Of a stretch of 64,000 nt of DNA, positions 61,318 through 64,000 are shown piece after piece (position 1 is the stretch's first letter; the number at the start of each line of letters is the position of its first letter). Source of the stretch: an uncultured Clostridia bacterium (GTDB taxonomy: Bacteria; Bacillota; Clostridia; Oscillospirales; Ruminococcaceae); NCBI GenBank assembly GCA_945876755.1, contig CAMCPM010000003.1, positions 1-64,000 of the forward strand. Direction: 5' to 3'. The notes under the pieces are model-generated. The model saw only the letters and a program-made list of their open reading frames with translations, was not told the origin of the DNA and searched no databases. The position numbers were made by a program, and so were the translations under genes.

Positions 61318-61740
61318 TTAAAGGAACACGCCGTTATTTTCAAGCTCGCCTACTAAATCCTCACCTACAAAACCTACATTATAAGGTGTGATAATAAAGG
61401 TATTGTTTGCAACAGGCTTTATATTTCCGCCGTTTGCATATGCAACGCCGCCAAGGAAGTCGATTATTCTTCTTGTTACATCGGGAGTTGTAGATTCAAG
61501 GTTAAGAACCACTGTCTTTTTGGAATTAAGATGGTCTGCGATCTGCTTTGTATCCTGAAATACCTCCGGCTTAACAAGAATTACCTGCAGCTGTGCTGTA
61601 GTATTGATGCTAAGCACTTTATTTCTTTTTCCGACATCATCATTGTCATAACTATCATTTGAATTATCAAATGTGTCAATGTCATTCTCGTCCTCAGTAT
61701 CCATTCCAAGGATCTCTTTTAAATTGCCAATAAAACTCAT
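61318..61740 (-). CDS. sepF: Cell division protein SepF
   Basis: SepF anchors FtsZ to the membrane and aligns Z-ring filaments. The 140 residues have an N-terminal amphipathic helix (MSFIGNLKEILGM), an acidic linker rich in Asp and Asn (15-38), and the globular domain with VVLNLESTTPDVTRRIIDFLGGVAYANGG near 82-110. The length is normal. It lies between the YggS-family gene and the ylmH-like gene. Confidence 0.94.
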   Translation of the reverse strand: MSFIGNLKEILGMDTEDENDIDTFDNSNDSYDNDDVGKRNKVLSINTTAQLQVILVKPEVFQDTKQIADHLNSKKTVVLNLESTTPDVTRRIIDFLGGVAYANGGNIKPVANNTFIITPYNVGFVGEDLVGELENNGVFL

Positions 61741-61760
61741 TTTTAAATCTTCCTCTCTTT

Positions 61761-62441
61761 TTATTTTCTAGCCCCAAAAATTCCGGAACCGATTCTTACA
61801 ATATTCGAGCCGTATTTAACGGCAAGAGCATAATCGGCGGACATACCCATGGATAAAATATCCATATCAATATTATCCTGCCGTTTCGCCTTTAAATCAT
61901 TGAAAATCTGCTGCATTTTATAAAACGCTTCTTCAGATTTTCCAATCGGAGGGATAGTCATTAAACCTTTGATTCTGACATTTTTCAACTGTGAAATTTC
62001 ATAAATCAACTGGTCCAAATTATCATCAAAAACACCGCTTTTGGACTCTTCCCTGCCTATATTAACTTCAATCAGCACATTCATGCAGTGACCGATTTTT
62101 GCCGCTTGTCTGTCAATTTCGGCGGCAAGCTTAATGTTGTCAACTGAATGTATCAATGATACATTATCTATAATATACTTAACTTTATTGGATTGCAAAT
62201 GTCCTATAAAATGTATTTCAGCATTTTTGTCATAGAAATCTTTTTTTTCAAGATATTCCTGAACACGGTTTTCGCCAAGAAGAGTTATTCCCTCATGAAC
62301 AGCATAATTGACGCGTTCATACGGTACAGTTTTTGTAACAGCCATTATACTTACGTTGTCGTCTGATTTTCTGTATTTAGCCTTGGCTTCTTCTACATTA
62401 TACCGTATTCGTTTAAGATTTTCAGAAATCACCAAATCCAT
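61761..62441 (-). CDS. YggS-family PLP homeostasis protein
   Basis: This TIM-barrel protein binds pyridoxal 5'-phosphate and keeps vitamin B6 and amino-acid pools in balance. The 226 residues show the PLP lysine in MAVTKTVP near 33-40, GENRVQEYLEK, HFIGHLQSNKVK, LIEVNIGREESKSGV and the closing MGMSADYALAVKYGSNIVRIGSGIFG with the phosphate-binding residues. It is the ylmE gene of the sepF cluster. Sequence and order agree. Confidence 0.94.
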   Translation of the reverse strand: MDLVISENLKRIRYNVEEAKAKYRKSDDNVSIMAVTKTVPYERVNYAVHEGITLLGENRVQEYLEKKDFYDKNAEIHFIGHLQSNKVKYIIDNVSLIHSVDNIKLAAEIDRQAAKIGHCMNVLIEVNIGREESKSGVFDDNLDQLIYEISQLKNVRIKGLMTIPPIGKSEEAFYKMQQIFNDLKAKRQDNIDMDILSMGMSADYALAVKYGSNIVRIGSGIFGARK

Positions 62442-62453
62442 AAACTCACCCTC

Positions 62454-63779
62454 TCAGGAACTGCCGATTGCCTCAGATAACGCAGATGTTTCTTCCTCAG
62501 TTTGTTCGGTATTCTCTTCAACTTTATTATCGGTATCTTCAGGCAATTCATCGGAATTTGTTGTAGTTTCCTCAACATATAGGTCTGCTGAAATTTCGCC
62601 TTCTGTTATAATATCGTCATAAACACTGACATATTCTGAATCCGAAGTGATCTGAGACAAAATATATTCATCACATTCGTAGATCGGATCGATTTTTTTA
62701 AAGGAAATCCTCTGTCCCAAAAGTATGTATACGCCTTTTTCGTTTTCTTTATTAAATCGTATAGCGTCTCTCGGTACTTTTATTCCCTTATAATCATTAA
62801 GAATGATCTCAACTCTTTCAGCTCTGCGCTGCACAAGATTATATGTCAATTCATCGCATGAAAGAACAATTATACTTTCATTCGGATTGTCAGATTCGAT
62901 AATATCTTCAATTGAAGCTGTTACTGTATCCGGCGTAGAAGCAAACTTAACTGTAACGCTGCTGCCTGTTTTAAAATTCGCCTCAACAGGGTCAACAATG
63001 CCTACCATTTTCCATTCATAACCGTCAACCATTTTGCCAACAGAATTATCAGATTTGCGTTTTCTTGAGCTGCTGATAATATCCTTGATATCGTCAACTG
63101 TTATCGAACTGATACTGTCAGGTGAAAGCCTGTTTTCAAATCCGTCGGTATAACTGATAAAATAGCCTGTACTATCGGCAGTTATAATGTTTGACGGTTC
63201 TTTCTGTCTTTTTTTAAGTTCTGCGATTTCAGAATTTAAACTGTCAATGGCACTGTCAAAATTTGTTTCCGCATTAATAACTATCTGATAAATATCCATA
63301 AGCGTCTGGAGCTTTTTTCGTTCCTCAGCTAATGTATCAAGATCGTTTTCCGCTATAAGAAACGCTATTGTTTTGTATTGTTCATCAATCAGCGTTGCTA
63401 TAAACTCAGGTCGCACAACTGCTGTTGTACCCGGATTCTGGGCGCTTTCAAGAAGCTGAACCTCTTCGGTAAGCTTTTCAATCTGCTGATTAACCAAAAT
63501 ATCCTCTTCGTTATTATACACATAAGCCACAACAGAACCGTTAGCAATTCTGCTGCCGTCGGCACACGGATAACTCAGAACTCCTTTTGCGCTGCTTTTT
63601 ACAACAGTTTCATTTCTGACATATACTCCTTGAAACGAAACCTTTTCGGCAGATGAATAAATTACCGCAGTTTCCGTAACGTAATCATCCTGAAACTGCA
63701 TACTTATCTGACTGAAAACAGTAATCAAAATAAACAGTGACAAAAAGAAAACCAGTATTCTGACTGTAATTGTATTCAT
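62454..63779 (-). CDS. HlyD-like membrane-fusion protein
   Basis: The 441 residues have one N-terminal transmembrane helix (about 7-27), a lipoyl-like barrel half (VYVRNETVVKSSAKGVLSYP), a coiled-coil hairpin (about 110-205) and a further barrel segment, then an acidic, Thr/Glu-rich C-terminal tail (about 395-441). It resembles HlyD-type adaptors, but no transporter gene is adjacent. It sits with hfq and the sepF cluster, where clostridial genomes often have such a gene. Function unknown; a role in envelope or division assembly is a guess. Confidence 0.78.
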   Translation of the reverse strand: MNTITVRILVFFLSLFILITVFSQISMQFQDDYVTETAVIYSSAEKVSFQGVYVRNETVVKSSAKGVLSYPCADGSRIANGSVVAYVYNNEEDILVNQQIEKLTEEVQLLESAQNPGTTAVVRPEFIATLIDEQYKTIAFLIAENDLDTLAEERKKLQTLMDIYQIVINAETNFDSAIDSLNSEIAELKKRQKEPSNIITADSTGYFISYTDGFENRLSPDSISSITVDDIKDIISSSRKRKSDNSVGKMVDGYEWKMVGIVDPVEANFKTGSSVTVKFASTPDTVTASIEDIIESDNPNESIIVLSCDELTYNLVQRRAERVEIILNDYKGIKVPRDAIRFNKENEKGVYILLGQRISFKKIDPIYECDEYILSQITSDSEYVSVYDDIITEGEISADLYVEETTTNSDELPEDTDNKVEENTEQTEEETSALSEAIGSS

Positions 63780-63782
63780 AAT

Positions 63783-64000
63783 TTACTGTTCCGAATCAAG
63801 AATTGAAATCGGCTTTGAGGGGATAATAGTAGAAATTGCGTGCTTGAAAACCAACTCTTGCTTACCCTCACTCTCAAGAATGACCACATAGCTGTCAAAG
63901 CCCTTTACTATTCCTTTAAACTGGAATCCATTGGTAAGAATAAATGTCGCAATAATTTTATCCTTTCTTACCTGATTGAGAAAAACATCCTGAAGGTTCA
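63783..64000 (-). CDS. hfq: RNA chaperone Hfq (5' end cut by the window)
   Basis: I translated the last 218 bases by hand. The visible 71 residues start [19 protein letters not shown], continue with [20 protein letters not shown] and contain the Sm2 motif [10 protein letters not shown], then end in LDSEQ. These are clear Hfq (Sm-fold) features. Only the first few codons are missing beyond 64000. Hfq binds small RNAs and poly(A)/U-rich RNA. The stop codon lies three bases before the start of the HlyD-like gene, so the two are co-transcribed. Confidence 0.93.
   Translation of the reverse strand, partial: NLQDVFLNQVRKDKIIATFILTNGFQFKGIVKGFDSYVVILESEGKQELVFKHAISTIIPSKPISILDSEQ

Overview
The window reads as a low-GC chromosomal segment of an endospore-forming member of the Clostridia, most likely Oscillospiraceae/Ruminococcaceae-like. 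The reasons are a complete eight-gene spoIIIA operon, a SpoIIQ-like peptidase, a split two-gene transketolase, T-box leaders, DUF5685 and DUF512 proteins, an Hfq/SepF/DivIVA cluster and strong GGAGG ribosome sites. Almost all of it is housekeeping DNA. I see no rRNA, tRNA, CRISPR array, phage or intact insertion sequence.

Layout. 1-125 is a GC-richer fragment that does not look like its surroundings. 159-10556 (minus) is one long operon: asp23-like, nusB, tsaD-like, xseA, xseB (59 codons), ispA, divergent PAP2, dxs, tlyA, nadK, argR, recN. 10557-15317 (minus) is spoIIIAA-AH. 15425-15905 is an isolated ASCH gene on the plus strand. 15941-23000 (minus) holds der/plsY/gpsA behind a DUF512 protein, a DUF177-rpmF pair under a consensus promoter, and pgi with a small P-loop protein. 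23013-25155 holds a DacF-like protein (minus) and tyrA (plus). 25201-27303 (minus) is a three-gene operon of unknown function: DUF5685, a degenerate J-domain protein with a cysteine-rich tail, and a membrane protein.

27460-37063 is a branched-chain amino acid region. A T-box with an Ile (ATC) specifier precedes ilvB-cimA; a LysR regulator lies divergently from leuC-leuD-leuB; and leuA stands on the minus strand behind a second T-box with a Leu (CTC) specifier. CimA would make citramalate from pyruvate, and LeuCD and LeuB would carry it to 2-oxobutyrate, so LeuBCD would serve both the isoleucine and the leucine branches.

37127-45660 (plus) holds an envelope group: a foldase-like lipoprotein, an amidase with an SH3 domain, ddl, murI, a DUF1934 protein, argS, two unknown membrane proteins and the SpoIIQ-like peptidase. 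45673-48019 (minus) is a padR-HAAS-DUF4097-pspC stress-type module whose promoter carries a perfect palindrome. 48040-52801 (minus) holds an ABC-F ATPase, ligA and a GNAT. 52809-64000 (minus) is a second long operon: hfq (cut by the edge), a HlyD-like protein, a YggS-family protein, sepF, ylmH-like, divIVA, ileS, lspA, an RluD-family synthase, a HAD phosphatase, and the transketolase N and C subunits.

The points most worth checking are the DacF-like protein in which all three penicillin-binding motifs are altered, the DUF5685/J-like/Cys-tail operon, a hairpin lying between the ribosome site and the probable ddl start, the PadR-type palindrome across a consensus promoter, and the GC-rich fragment at the left edge. 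Motif and domain calls come from reading translations by eye; no database search was run.
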